From Anthopleura xanthogrammica (lineage: Eukaryota; Cnidaria; Anthozoa; Actiniaria; Actiniidae): a stretch of 64,000 bases of DNA. Position numbers and translations under genes: made by a program. The stretch lies in NCBI GenBank assembly GCA_964019055.1, contig OZ025223.1:124001-188000 (forward strand). The letters run 5' to 3'. Below the pieces are notes generated by a model that saw only the letters and a list, made by a program, of their open reading frames with translations, made no database searches and was not told the origin of the DNA. Within the stretch, counting starts at the first letter, position 1, and each line of letters begins with the position of its first letter. Shown here piece by piece: positions 24,091-41,100 of this stretch.

Positions 24091-24321
24091 ACCTTTAGCA
24101 GGTATCCTTGATTCGTACATCAACCAAATGGCACATTTTCCCTTGTTTTCTTTCAACCTGTAAATTACTTCAACACATTTATTACCCGGAAAGGAGCTTG
24201 CGTTAAAATATGAATATTTCCTTGTGAATAAGGTGACTATATTTTGATTTATTGGCGAACTACAAGTAATTTTCTGTTGGCAAGACATTACTAAATAATA
24301 ACCACTAAAAGTGAATAACAT
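24091..24321 (-). CDS. Candidate first exon of a secreted Cys-rich protein
   Basis: The ATG at 24321-24319 starts MLFTFSGYYLVMSCQQ, a weak signal peptide. Then come spaced cysteines (CQQKITC, NKCVEV, GKCAIW) to a donor GGT|GTAAGA at 24090, giving 77 residues. The Cys spacing and KGKCAI faintly resemble half a SUEL domain, and it lies between two SUEL genes on the same strand, but the resemblance is too weak to claim homology. No partner exon was found. Confidence 0.3.
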
Positions 24322-24783
24322 AATTAGCCATGGGAAAACATACACTAGCTAATGATCACCACTACACTGAACAACTGAACGTGTACAAAGATGATAGAAG
24401 GAATTCAAAAATTGAATCCAAAAGTTACTGACCCAAAATCAATTCAACAATGTAACAAGATTTTAGCGTAGAAGTCAAAGCATGGCTCATTTTCATTAGT
24501 ATTTGAGGTCGAAATGCAATTAAAGAAAAAACTCCAAGAATAAAGCAATTCGTTAAACAAACCACTGGTTAAGGTTAATAAATAAAGCTATTCAATTTAG
24601 CCTAAAACCATTGGCGACAAACTGCCTGGAAGTTTTCAATATTGCATCTAAAATAATGTAGTGTAGGCGTCATGTACTACTGCCTACACACATCAAATAA
24701 CCAATCCATATTCTAATTAAGTCCACGCGGCAGACGTTTGAAGGGCGGTTGGGTCAAAACAATCTTTCTTGGTCAATAATAAA

Positions 24784-25016
24784 ATGAATAATACAATGAA
24801 TGGGATTTAGCAGCAGTATCTCGAGAATAGCTATTCATCTACTATAATAAAATGAATGGGAATTAGCAGCAGTATCTCGAGAATACCTATTCATCTACTA
24901 TAATAAAATGAATGGGATTTAGCAGCAGTATCTCGAGAATACCTATTCATCTACTATAATAAAATGAATGGAATTTAGCAGCAGTATTTCGAGAATACCT
25001 ATTCATCTACTATAAT
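24784..25016. repeat. 56-bp tandem repeat, 4 copies
   Basis: The marker GAATGGGATTTAGCAGCAG recurs with period 56 (TGGGATTTAG at 24801, 24857, 24913 and 24969). Each unit contains CTCGAGAATA and TATTCATCTACTATAAT. The copies are over 90% identical by eye. Confidence 0.92.
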
Positions 25017-25029
25017 TCCAATTGGAATT

Positions 25030-25190
25030 TTGAAGTTAATTTTTACGGAGGGAGGAAAACCGGAGAAATTAAAAACCCTCGGAGCACAGAAGAGAACCAA
25101 CAAGCAACTCTACTCCCATAATACACCGGAGGGACTTGAACCCGGGTCGCATTGGTGAGAGGTGAGCGCTCTCGCTCCTACGCCAACTTC
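25030..25190 (-). mobile_element. tRNA-derived SINE
   Basis: Read on the minus strand, TGGCGTAGGAG (A-box-like, ~25,182-25,172) is followed at the spacing of a tRNA by GGTTCAAGTCCC (B-box, ~25,145-25,134). Then comes a body with GAGTTGCTTGTTGGTTCTC shared with the fragment at ~3,530. It is not a functional tRNA: no complete cloverleaf can be drawn. Confidence 0.7.
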
Positions 25191-25191
25191 A

Positions 25192-25330
25192 ATGACGTAA
25201 TGCAGCATGTTCTAGAAGAACAAAAGCCCGGGACACGTGGATACCGATATGATGACGTAATGAAGCATGTTCTAGAGAACAAAAGCCCTGGACACGTGGA
25301 GAAGGTACATCCACCGATATGATGACGTAA
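25192..25330. repeat. ~65-bp tandem duplication with three TGACGTAA sites
   Basis: TGACGTAATG(C/A)AGCATGTTC is duplicated, followed in both copies by AACAAAAGCCC and GGACACGTGGA and by a CCGATATGA that leads into the next TGACGTAA. The half-CRE TGACGTAA occurs three times. Confidence 0.75.
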
Positions 25331-25538
25331 AGGTACAGCAAAGCTATTGATGTGATAATCATTGTACTGGAAAACCATCAAAATAACTTTTACAACTGTT
25401 TGCTCTTTTTCTTTCATTATTTCTTGTCAAACTGGTTTTCACACTAACATTGTTAGATGTAACTGAGAGAAAAAGGAACGTCGCCGCTTCCAATGATAGA
25501 GAGAGACTAACAGAAGAGGACATACACTAATACAGTCT

Positions 25539-25608
25539 GCATTACTTGGCGGTCTGCGGTTGATGCGAAAGGGGAAATAGCAACAACCGCAGACCACCAA
25601 GCAACGCA
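25539..25608. repeat. Imperfect hairpin, 25-bp arms
   Basis: TGCATTACTTGGCGGTCTGC (and 5 more bases) at 25539 is the near-complement of the 25 bases ending at 25608 (CAACCGCAGACCACCAAGCA...), with a 20-nt loop. It could be a small foldback element. Confidence 0.65.
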
Positions 25609-25630
25609 GACGACAGGCCACAAACCAAAA

Positions 25631-25909
25631 CCAGCTGATCTGAGAAAAAATATTAGCTAATCAGAATCGAAAACATTTGCAAAACTGAGGCGTCGTCCTT
25701 AGTAGCCAGAAGACTCCGGAAACGGTTAATTCGAATTCTTTAGTTTATTTTCTCATTAAATGATGAATATCATACTAATGTTATACAAAATACCAATAAC
25801 ATCTCCTGAAAATCTAGATTTATCTCAGATATAATTTTTTGCTAGCCGATTTTCGCAACCTTCACGACACCTCAGTTTTGCAGTGACGTCACTATTTCAG
25901 ATCAGCTGG
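25631..25909. mobile_element. 279-bp MITE with CCAGCTGATCTGA termini
   Basis: CCAGCTGATCTGA at 25631-25643 mirrors TCAGATCAGCTGG at 25897-25909. A second mirrored block (TGCAAAACTGAGG ... CCTCAGTTTTGCA) lies inside. The interior is AT-rich and non-coding. No target-site duplication was found. Confidence 0.7.
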
Positions 25910-27058
25910 AAGGCAGTACTGACTTGGCAAATATAACATCGTTGCTTTTCGTGTTTTTAGGTTTGTATTTGCTATCAATACGTTGAATGGTGTTGCTATG
26001 GGGATAACGTCCACTGGAAGACACACACACACACACACACATATATGTATACTCTTTATTGAAATAATTACTCATTTATCCTATTTGATAGGAGAGTTAT
26101 TTATAGAATGATATTCAATTGTCTTAAAAATCCCGTCTAAAATTATTATTAAAAATTATTTCTTACTTAGCAATTTTCTCTTTGTTTGCAGAGACACCTT
26201 CATACCCCGTGGTATGCTGGGATAGATCAAGCAAGGTCTGCTAGTAAGGTAAAGGCTTGGAAACCAGGCCAGATTATTGACCGAGTTACCTGGACAATAC
26301 TTTCCATTTGTAGCCATGTCTTGATAGAAGACTGGAAACGAATAAATGTTTTACTGTGCAATCCCATTCGTTCCCAGTACCCCACAGCCCTGTCATTAAC
26401 ACCCAATGAGAGTGTTAATTATGACAGAGGACTGGGGTCGAATTTGCGCATGCGTACTTCCTTCCAAGGTAACTTTGAAAGACTTCCGCTTATTACGTAA
26501 TACAAAACTAACATCTACTGCGCATGATCATAAAGTACAAAAGTCTCAGGGAGGAACAAACCCTATCCTTTAGGTACCCCCCTGAAAAATAATAAGTTTT
26601 ATGTTTATAAGATAAATAAGTTTGTTTGAATTATATTTGATTTTATAATCACGTGATCTGGACTGTTAAATGTAACACATAACGTATAATATCCCATAAT
26701 AGTACCAGCGAACCGAACAGCCATTCTTATACGATATATATACTATTTATTTACAGAATAATGGTTTTAGATCCAAATATTAGATGTAGAAAATCTGAAG
26801 AGCCCTAATTTGATTTATCTGTAAAGCATTTCATCTCACGCAGCCATCATGAGTTCAGCTCGGTTATCTTTCAAATAGTTTGACTTTATGAGGCCTGACT
26901 CACAGTGCGAGAATGAGAACACTACTGGATGGATGAACATCCTTGTACATGAGGGCATCATGTCTCTTGAACAATTTTAGTTCTTGTTCAATAATCTCTA
27001 TTCTTGGCCTCTTCTTTTTTTGTTAAATCTATTCTACAAAAATGCATCTTTGCATCTT
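25910..27058. other. Intergenic stretch between receptor genes
   Basis: It contains a short (AC)n run at ~26,020-26,041 and the open plus-strand stretch 26,192-26,500, a candidate second exon for the unidentified fragment at 23,739. Inside that is a small hairpin (GTCATTAACAC / GTGTTAATTATGAC, ~26,391-26,425). The rest shows nothing recognisable. Confidence 0.5.
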
Positions 27059-27682
27059 GTATACAGCTATTTCAAAAACCTTCGAATACTGAATAGTGCA
27101 TTCCAAGACCAAAGGGAATTTTGGGTCAGTTAAATTTGTCTAAAGTAAAATAAATAATAATCATTTGTTTTATTTTTAGTGCATTCCATCCGAAACAATA
27201 TACTAGCTACATATAGAGAGCAAATTGTTGTATATTTACTTTTTATTTCAAATTAATGAGACCCACAATACCCTTTGGTCTTGGAATGCACTATTCAGTA
27301 TTCAGTATTCAGTATTCAGTATTCAGTATTCAGTATTCAGTATTCAGTATTCAGTATTCAGTATTCAGTATTCAGTATTCAGTATTCAGTATTCAGTATT
27401 CAGTATTCAGTATTCAGTATTCAGTATTCAGTATTCAGTATTCAGTATTCAGTATTCAGTATTCAGTATTCAGTATTCAGTATTCAGTATTCAGTATTCA
27501 GTAAGATCAGTATTCAGTATTCAGTATTCAGTATTCACTATTCACTATTCACTATTCACTATTCACTATTCACTATTCAGTATTCAGTATTCAGTATTCA
27601 GTATTCAGTATTCAGTATTCAGTATTCAGTATTCAGTATTCACTATTCAGCAGTATTCAACGTTTTTCGAAATACCTGTATA
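27059..27682. mobile_element. Inverted-repeat element with an expanded TATTCAG satellite
   Basis: The left end GTATACAGCTATTTC continuing to TTCGAATACTGAATA (27059-~27102) is mirrored at the right end (GTATTCAACG...TTTCGAAATACCTGTATAC, ~27,651-27,682). An inner block, GCATTCCAAGACCAAAGGG at ~27,096-27,116, is mirrored at ~27,270-27,294. From 27,294 to 27,655 the right arm is about 50 copies of the 7-mer TATTCAG. It has a block of TATTCAC variants at ~27,535-27,577 and one interruption at ~27,502. Because 7 is not a multiple of 3, all plus frames read the same heptapeptide YSVFSIQ; this is not a gene. Confidence 0.85.
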
Positions 27683-27894
27683 CGGTACCTTTTGAATTTG
27701 GATATTATTCGACGCGGCTCAGCTGATATAACACAATTATATCACAGTTGTTTGTTTCTTTCTCGAGACTTTCTCCTTGATTAGGTCGTGACGTCACCTA
27801 CACTGCTAAGCACGTGACTCGGTCACATGACTTTTCTCGCACTTTCGGTTGATGTCTATGATTCCTCTCTTGAACCTGGCTTTCTTTATATGGT

Positions 27895-28051
27895 GGATCC
27901 AGTTTCCTCTCTATCTAATAATATGCTATGACCTGGGCTAGCACGTGACGTCCTTCATGCATGTGATCCGTATGTGCATGATAGATCCAGTCTCCTCTGT
28001 GCATGTTAGACCCCAGTCTCCTCTCTATCTAATAATGTGATATTGCCTGGG

Positions 28052-28070
<19 letters not shown>
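27895..28070. repeat. ~113-bp imperfect duplication at the 3' end of receptor 2
   Basis: The block CCTCTCTATCTAATAAT...CTGGGCTAGCACGTGAC occurs at ~27,904-27,955 and again at ~28,019-28,065. The second copy covers the last codons and stop of receptor 2, so the first is a decayed copy of the terminal exon in the 3' flank. Confidence 0.75.
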
Positions 28071-32612
<4,542 letters not shown>

Positions 32613-35600
32613 CCAAACTTTGTTTCGTTTTTTAAAATACTTTAAATCTAGGAAGGATTAAAGAGGTGAACTCGTCAGATTTCTTCACACGAACCAGAAA
32701 GTTTTCTAGAAACTACCCAGGAATTCTGCCAAATTATGTCGGGTGAGTTGAGGAAGTGTGTTGTTGTAGTTTATCAACCGCAGCACCTGTTCCTGTGTTG
32801 GTGATAATTCGGTGAGAGTGGAAGCCGATAATGTATAATGAGATGTACAGACGAATCATTGACCAACTTCGGTCTTAGCTCACGACGTACCCGTACAAAT
32901 ATATACCTGGGATAATAATGTTTAGTTTGACTCTTGTACACACACATATATATATATTTATATCGATAGTTATCAAAATTCCACTTGTCGTACAAGTTAC
33001 CAAAGTAATTATTCACCTGCATCTTGTACCATTGCCAATGATATTTTAGTATTATTTGACACTTCGAAATAATTTCTTGACCAAACATTGTTCTGTAAAT
33101 CGATCTTAGTGAAAGAAAAGCAAGGTAAATCGAGAAAATAATCCAAATTTTATAATGTTTTTCAAATGATTATGAACTGTGGTATCCAACACAAATGAGT
33201 GTCACCGGGTGAGCCGATACCTAAGGCAAGTCACGAACGAAACGATCGAAGATAATAATGGCAAGTATCTCCACTAAATAAAGAACTACACAAGTTTAGT
33301 CCTTGATAATCAATCAATGGCCAGAGAACTGTACATAGAACAGGTAGAAACGAGGCTTTATTAAATATCTGTGTATTTGCTCTGGGATATGTCGATCTTA
33401 TCAGGACTACATTAATGGCCATGCATCGAAGCTACACTCATAACTCCAGGGGAAAAGCATTTTTTTACGACTGTCACTCAACCAATATTACATTCTAAAA
33501 AGCTTTAAAGCTTTCGAATATTGGAAGTTGATGGTATTTTTAAGATTTAATCAGATAAGTAGGATCTATAATTATACGTTTCTGGCTTTCATCTTTATAA
33601 TCTCTGAATGTATGGGCATTTACAAGACGACCCATTGTTTTGGCCCTTTGACGCAATTAAGAGGTTTATTTAGGGACTTGCTGTAGGTAAGATACTGATA
33701 GGTAGATCTACATCCCCACAGGGGGAGGGAGGGAGGGTTTGGTAGTGCGGTTTGTACGTGGTCTATCCTAATAAAGAAGTTCTTCGCCAGTTATTATTAT
33801 AGGTGTCAGCGCATGGCCGGTATCACTAACTCATCTATCGCACCCAAACCCAGACTAATATTCTTAATATATCAAGTCTGTTGCGTCTAATAACCATTAT
33901 TTACTCTGCCAACGATTTACATCTCGTATTTTGTCTCCGTTTCACATTAAATTACCATACAGATTTCGAACTTTTCCTTAATTAGAAAAGCAATTATTCT
34001 ATATTTTGTTTTGCGCCGACTAAAATAGCAGTAACGATGTTGCTCGACTTGACCGAACTATACTCGTCGTGGAAAGTTGTATTCAAACCATTCGTGCGGA
34101 AGTAAGGAATATCGAGTTAAAAACACTAGTGAAAAGAGAACAAAAGAAACCCGCAGAGTCCCCAAGAGCGACTTGTGAGTGAAGGAACCGAGGGACGCTC
34201 TAGTTAATATTATGCCAAACACCTGCCAAGGCGCTACGGGACGCTGAAGGCTTGTCATAGGCTCGTCACGGAAGCGCGCACGCGCCGCACTCATTAGATA
34301 CTATATGTAAAATGTTATAAAGAAAATGCCTGTTAATGAAATGCGGAACTGGGTCAGCCCGCCTAGAGACAAATAAATAAACACAATCAGTCAGGCAGGT
34401 AGCCCAGCACGGTTAGTGGAGAATTAGAGAATGAAAGACAGGAGCTTTAATATAAAACACAATAGGTTTTCTTCTGTCGCGATTCATGTGAAACGTTCGA
34501 ATACAACTGGAAAAGAATACTGGATATGTCATTCGAGTTGGTTAACAGCGGTGATACTTGTTGCTAGCTGGCTTGCGCAATACTGACTGCGCGGTAACAT
34601 CCGCATACACGGTACTCATCACAGTACAACGCGGCATAGCAGCGGCGACGCCTTCACACAAAACTGACCAAAACAGATTGAATATTGATAACATTGAAAA
34701 AGTCTGATTACATCGAGTGATCGGCTGATCGAATGGTCAACCAATAAATCAGAAAACTATGGTTTGATTTGGTAATAATTATGATCATTATTATTGTCTA
34801 TGATAGCTCCTTTTCTGTTTTTGTGTTTGATTAATTTCTTTATAAAACGTAGTTTTTGCACGCCTGATATCAGGTTAGACATCACTGTTGACTCCTTATC
34901 AAGTGTTTACACTAGATATTAGAAAACTCTCAAAAACATTGTTTATAAATCGTAGATTTTATCTTGGTAATAAAGCATGGAAAGGAAACTCCTTCGCCAA
35001 GGCGTGCTGACATCCATATTCAGTAGTGTTGAGTAGGACGCGCGAGTTTTGACTGAAGAAAACAGAACTACAGCTTATATAATAGACGTGAACCTTGAAG
35101 TACGTTATTTACAAAGGTGATGGGTTTATATTACTAAATCTTGTAAACCCAATGCACTTCCTGACCTATTTGGTTGTCTGGAGAAACTTTGTTTATGATT
35201 GAAGCACGAGTTTTTCAGATCTTATTATAAACAATCTGTATTGTCATGAATAATGAATTAAATGCAGAGCTTTTAATATGGTAAAGTAAGTAAAACCGAG
35301 AAAAAACCTTCAACGATCATCATTATAACCGCACCTACCTAAAAATACCTTTAAATTCTTTAAAAAATAAAATTGTCTAAATTTTTGAGGAGAGAAAGTC
35401 TTCTTGGTTGATGAACTATGGATGACGCGAAGGCCAACACTAGCTGAGATTGTCTTACAGAATACATTTCTGCTCTAGAGCATAACTTATTTCAACTCGA
35501 AAATATTTTAAACGATTTTTTTTCGGTGAACATTTTGAATGCTCGAATCTGAAAATAAAATGAAAATCTGACATTAAAAAGTCCGAGTTTTTAAAGTTGA

Positions 35601-38000
35601 ACGTTGACGACGCTGGTGCTGATTAATCATTCTACCGAATCAAACGTACAAATAATAACTAGAAACAAGTTGAACTCACTTCAAATCAACTATTCTTACA
35701 GGATGAAAGAATAGACGCTGTGAAATGGAGAGATGACTCTCCTGGAAATCTATCATAGTTTATTATCAGAAGCAATGAAAATCTAGAAGGTAACCAAATA
35801 TATCATACCTTGAAGATGTGAGGAGATTCAGTAAGATAGTACGAAGGAACGCTTCCATACAACTACGAGAGAGTACTCATCCAAGAAACGCATAATACAG
35901 TGACTCATCTGCATGGACTTGATTAAATATCAGCAGGACACTAGAAGTAACAATACGACACAAGAATAAATACTACTGTCTACGATACGTCAAGAAGGGA
36001 TAGGAAAATGACTAATGGAAGCCGATGTTCAGAAAAGAAATTGTGTCATACTTGTACCTGTAGAAGCTGTGGGAAGGGTGCAATTCCATATTGATTACGA
36101 TGAATAAGAGACCAAAGTACACAACTCGCCCGCTAACACCTTCTTAAACCGATCCTCACTGTTATTCAAACTGGAAGGTCGGAGTACAGAGGGTGGCAAA
36201 AATAGACTCGTATTTGAACACTATAATTTCGGATGGTACGACAAAGATGACACACAGATTGTCTTTCTTTTTATCTGCCGAATAAACAAACTTTTTTGAT
36301 CAGATCTAATGGTTGTGAATAAAGAGTCACTGTTGGTTGGTTGACTGTACTTATGTCGCGATATTGAGAACACTGTTGGAGACGACAAACGACCAATGGA
36401 ACTGCTGTTCAAAGTACATCATTTGTTTCAGTTGAAGCAATTCATGTTCCGTCTTCCTGTGCAGCCGGCCGCCTGCTCATGTTCTAATAACTTTCCTCTT
36501 CAGTCCTCCGTTACCAGTCGAGTTTCCACTAAACAATCAAGGGTTCTGTTTAACAGCTGACATGGTTGATCCATATTGTTGATCATTGAAAAGCTGTGAA
36601 TAGCTAACGGTGGTAGGTTCACTTTTTTCTACTGAGTGTAGTATTCCCATCAGTTTTTTGTTATTGTACTTGAAGAGCTCGGTATTTGTAATAGCCGACA
36701 ACTCTTTGTACTGTCTGTACGTACTCACGAACAGAGATCCATCAACCATGCATCGACACTGATGATAGCAGACCACGTGCGACTGACCTGTTGGTACATA
36801 TCCACCTAACATGTACCACTCCAGGATGCGCTTTATTCCACACACTCTGAACATGTCTGGACCTTTGCCAGTGTCATGCAGCTATCACACTAAACTACAC
36901 TATATACTATATACACAACTACAATCAGGACAAGCTCCGTTCTTTAAATGAGATTCAAAATAAACATCACTCAAAGCTAATTAAAGAGGCGTAAACTAAT
37001 AATCACGATACACCATGTTAAATGTGGTATAACTGAATTACCTTATTGATCCACTATCGATATCTTGAGTCAATCCTTTGTACTATAGCTGCTAATGTGC
37101 AGGAAAGAACGCATATGAACAACCTTAAGCAATATTAGGAATGAAAATACATGAATGTGAAACATTAGCCCGAGGGCACGTGTTGCTTGTTCATCCAAGG
37201 CGACTTGCGACCAATCAAATATCACGCCCAAGTAATCAAAAACCTATTCAAGAAGGTCGATCAATGAGGAGTCTAGGAAATGATGCACAAATGATCAGAC
37301 CTATACAATTATAGCCATCGAGATGACATTGTTCTAAATGGTCGCTATGATTTAGGGGGGGGGGGGGGGAGGGAAGGGGGAAAAATTGGACAAAAACAAG
37401 TGACAGTTGCTGATAGTCTTACTACTCGGTCGAGTCCCAAATATTTAAAAAAAGGAAAAGAACAGCTGAAACAACACGAAATGATATTCTGTTCGTTTAT
37501 GACGACTGTTCTTCTCAGTTTGAAACTAGTAGATAAATACAAGATAAATGTGTTATACTGTCCGATAAGTTGAAAAAGTGATATTATCCATACTATATGT
37601 ACTGCCTTTCACGATGTAATACCGTTATTCGTTAGCAATAATGCACTTACTTACGTATCTGTACATAACTATAATATTCCACCCTTAGTGTCAATATCTT
37701 GTGCGACCATTACCCACTATATATGCTATTATTAATAGCATTGAATCACGAAAGAAATGAAAATCAAGATGTTATAATGCGCATAAAAAAGAGCCTTGTA
37801 TGAACAGAAGAATACTACATTATACATCAGTATTCTAATCTATTTATATTGTATATATTCAATTGTTATAAACAATAATTTGAAGTTATTTACAAAGGGA
37901 AATACAAATTCCTGACTTGAAATTTATAATATAAAATTAATACAATGCATTAAGTAAAATTAGATGAGAACAAATTTGTTGTAGAGGTTGCCTTAATAAA
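32613..38000. other. 5.4-kb intergenic region without a recognisable gene
   Basis: It begins with the receptor-2 promoter side. It contains G-rich runs at ~33,720-33,736 and ~37,356-37,380. Small ORFs at 34,058-34,294 and 36,537-36,854 (minus) lack splice partners or family features. I see no array or inverted-repeat element here. Confidence 0.55.
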
Positions 38001-38002
38001 GA

Positions 38003-38056
38003 TGTCAATGTGCAAGGATCTCAGCAGCAGTCAAATATCCTTCAGACATCCTTCTA
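38003..38056. repeat. Decayed duplicate of the STK40 terminal coding sequence
   Basis: Bases ~38,003-38,056 (GATGTCAATG, GCAAGGATCTCAGCAGCAG, CATCCTTCT) repeat the stretch 38,136-38,196 that encodes the last ~20 STK40 residues, at about 75-80% identity. They lie 130 bp downstream of it on the minus strand, probably in the 3' UTR. Confidence 0.75.
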
Positions 38057-38125
38057 TTTCATATAATGCTACACATTGAATAAATAGGATCAAGGTATAA
38101 TCAAATATGAGACAGAAGAACCCTG

Positions 38126-41100
38126 CTAAAGAAGGTGTCGATGAGCAAGGATCTCTGCAGCAGTCAGTGGTCGTGCATCCTCAGAAATCCTTCTAATTGG
38201 TGGTTGTAGTATGACCTCTGGTGTTATTCCTGGCAGTGGTTCTTGTTTGAAGAATTCATCACTTAATTTATGGAACCTTAAATCTAATTCTGGTGGAATA
38301 TTATTTTTGTCTTTTTCTTGCGAATTTGAATCAGTTGATTCTTGCAGATCTGGTACAACTTGGGGAGTTTCACCATTACTGGCCAAGTGATGCCTAAGAC
38401 ACACAAAAGCAACATTTCATTATTCAACGCTTTAAGATGTATATAGGATGGGTTTTTCAAGAAAAAGTCTGTGCTTGCAATAAGTGGTGGATTCTCTCAC
38501 CTCCTCCTCTGAACTCCTATGGAAATACACCCTCCTCAGACCCTCCCCACTCCTTGGAAACAGAGCAAAACTTATTCAAATGGAAAATGGTCAAATTTTG
38601 TATGTGGGTAATGTAATTTAAGCATACCATGTAGTCATAGTATTCTGCAGGAACCCAAGAACCCCCTTGGCACATAATCTCTTGTTTGGGTCCAGCGTTA
38701 ACAGTAATCGGATCAAATCCTGGGTTTTTTCTGATACATGGCTTTCCCTGAAGTTAAACAAAAAAGTTAAATCAGATGTGGAATACAAAAAAGGTTTGTA
38801 TAACTACTGCAGAGAACATTTCACAGTTATTTTCATGACCCATCGAGTAGGAAGAGCTTTTTTTAGAATACCTTGATGTCAATGTATAACTAACCAATAT
38901 GGTACATAACAATGTATATAAATTTAACCAACTGACATGTTGTTTCAAAGAATGTTGTGCATACCCTGGAATAATGAACTCAGCACTTTTGATCTTCCTG
39001 AATAGTTCATGTGGCACACTGTCATAAAAAGGGAATTGACCATACAACATGGTGTATAGCACAACACCCAATGCCCACATGTCGCTAGCCTTGCCTGAGT
39101 ATGGTGCACCTGAAACAAATATAACATTAAAATGTTTAATATACTAAAATATCAATAATGGAGTCAGTGATTTAAATTTTGGCCCCAGAAAAAAAAAGTA
39201 AGATAATACATTAGACTTTAGACTTTACAAGAATACAATGTGCCAACTTAATAGGAAAAAAATCATTTCATAATTTCAGTGTCTGAAATGGCTAGACCAC
39301 ATCTTTCCCTAATTATCTTTAGCGATCTCATAACCTAGATTTTTTCCTTTTTCTTTAATTTGAGGTTAATAGGATTTAGTAAGAGATTGCTGCCAGCTAT
39401 CGTGATATTCATCTGTCTAGACAAACCAAGCTTCTAAAAGTTTCATATCCCTATTTTGTTCACATGGTTTTAGGGTTTTCTAGATTTTTCTGAGCACTAG
39501 GTTATAAACTATCCCATGTAGATGGCTGCTACTGATAACAGGATGTAAATTGAATTTTACAATCAAAATGGAAAAACATCCAAGAAACCCAAAATTATTT
39601 TTTTCTATTGAAGAAATAGAAAATGTGTGAGCATGCTGTGTGCAGTTATAAAGCATGTGGGTATTGGCAGAACACAAGAGAAGTGTTAGGAGAAGCATGA
39701 TGCATAACTGAGTGCTTCTCAACACTTCTCAAGTGTTCTGCCAATACCCAACAGCACACAGCACAGCAAGCAAAAGGTTTTTTTTCTTTTATGAAATACC
39801 AATTAGAGTAGCTATTATTTTTCACACCAAGGATGAAATAGAAAGTGCAAGTGTGTGCTGTGTGCACAATCAGAACAGGAGATTTTTAACAGTTATTTCA
39901 TAATTCACATGCTAAATGCAAGGTTGTTTCAGGGTTCAATCTGTGAGTAAGCCATGCCCTGGGCTTGATCAGCCCAGAGGTTGTTTCAGGGCAACAATAA
40001 AATTGGAAAATTGGATTCTTATTTCTGCCAACATTGAATGCATGCAATCATTCAATTAAATTATTAAAGAAGAATTAGTAAAATTGACAATATCTATTTA
40101 CTAGAACAACTATTAGTAAGTCAGTAATTATTGATAAGGACTAAGATTAAAACTCCTTTTTATTAAAGCAAACTGAATTCAATCACTCTTTCTCATGTTT
40201 GGTCCAGCAACTGAAGATCAACTAGGTTAAGCTATTATTCTTGCAGCATTTTTTTAATACAGGCTGTATGACGTGAAATATGAGATATGGGAATTCTCTT
40301 AATAGTATATCGTTGCTCTAACACTGATTTAATTAATAGAAAATATAAATTCTATTCTCTTGTGCTGAGAAATATTATCCTTGCTTATTGTACTCACTGG
40401 ATCATCTTAGTGGCATATCTATCTCTGTGATACATCAGAGAAGATTTCATGTGCATATGAGATTCTAAGGGACTGGTCATAAAGTAAAGGGGGTGGCAAA
40501 AACAGGGGGTGGGCCACATAATTTTGAGCTCTTTGAAAGGGGTGGGCTATCTATAAAATTGAACATCTAACATCTATGCATCACCACTTTTTCAACCAAA
40601 TATAATGGGCCAGCATAAAAAAATGCAAATTCAATTCTAGTTTTGCTGCTGCCCCCCGTTTACTTTATGAACAGTCCCTAAGATGCAGACTGTTAAAGCA
40701 TGATCAAGAGCATTCTGATTGGATGATGAATGATCTTGAATGCTTTGATTCAACATCATCAACTTGTACTATGACTTTTTATAAACATATGCAACCTACT
40801 GTCACTGTCTTCTATATACTGATAGGTACACATATACATACCACTTAGCACGTCAGGACTGATGTAGGCAGGACTACCTCGCTGGTCTTTCAGGAGATCA
40901 TTCTCCCGGATCAAGTGTTTACCAAGACAAAAATTGGTAATTGTAATTTTCTTTGTTCTGCATAAAAGAAATAATTTATTTGAAGTCAAATAACAAATAT
41001 TTACTTAGTACATAAATGAAAAATATGTTTTTATTTAACTTTTATACATTAATTTCTATGTATAATCTATTTAAACTTACCGTCTATTGAGGACAATATT

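Noticed and set aside
24720..24760. Link between the unidentified plus-strand fragment (23,739 and 26,192) and the DRAM/TMEM150 family
   Set aside because: Only a Glu-Trp before a hydrophobic stretch is suggestive; too little sequence to name a family.
25130..25190. tRNA gene
   Set aside because: A and B boxes are present but the arms do not pair and a SINE body follows; it is a tRNA-derived retroposon. The same applies to 62,236-62,305.
27225..27784. ORFs of YSVFSIQ heptapeptide repeats
   Set aside because: A 7-bp satellite must read the same heptapeptide in every stop-free frame; there is no start context, codon bias or neighbouring exon.
34058..34294. 78-codon minus-strand ORF rich in Arg and Leu
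   Set aside because: GC-rich local sequence explains the open frame; it may be a degraded repeat, but no repeat structure could be shown.
36537..36854. 105-codon minus-strand ORF in the 5.4-kb gap
   Set aside because: It begins with an ATG but has no family features and no neighbouring exons; isolated ORFs of this size are expected by chance.
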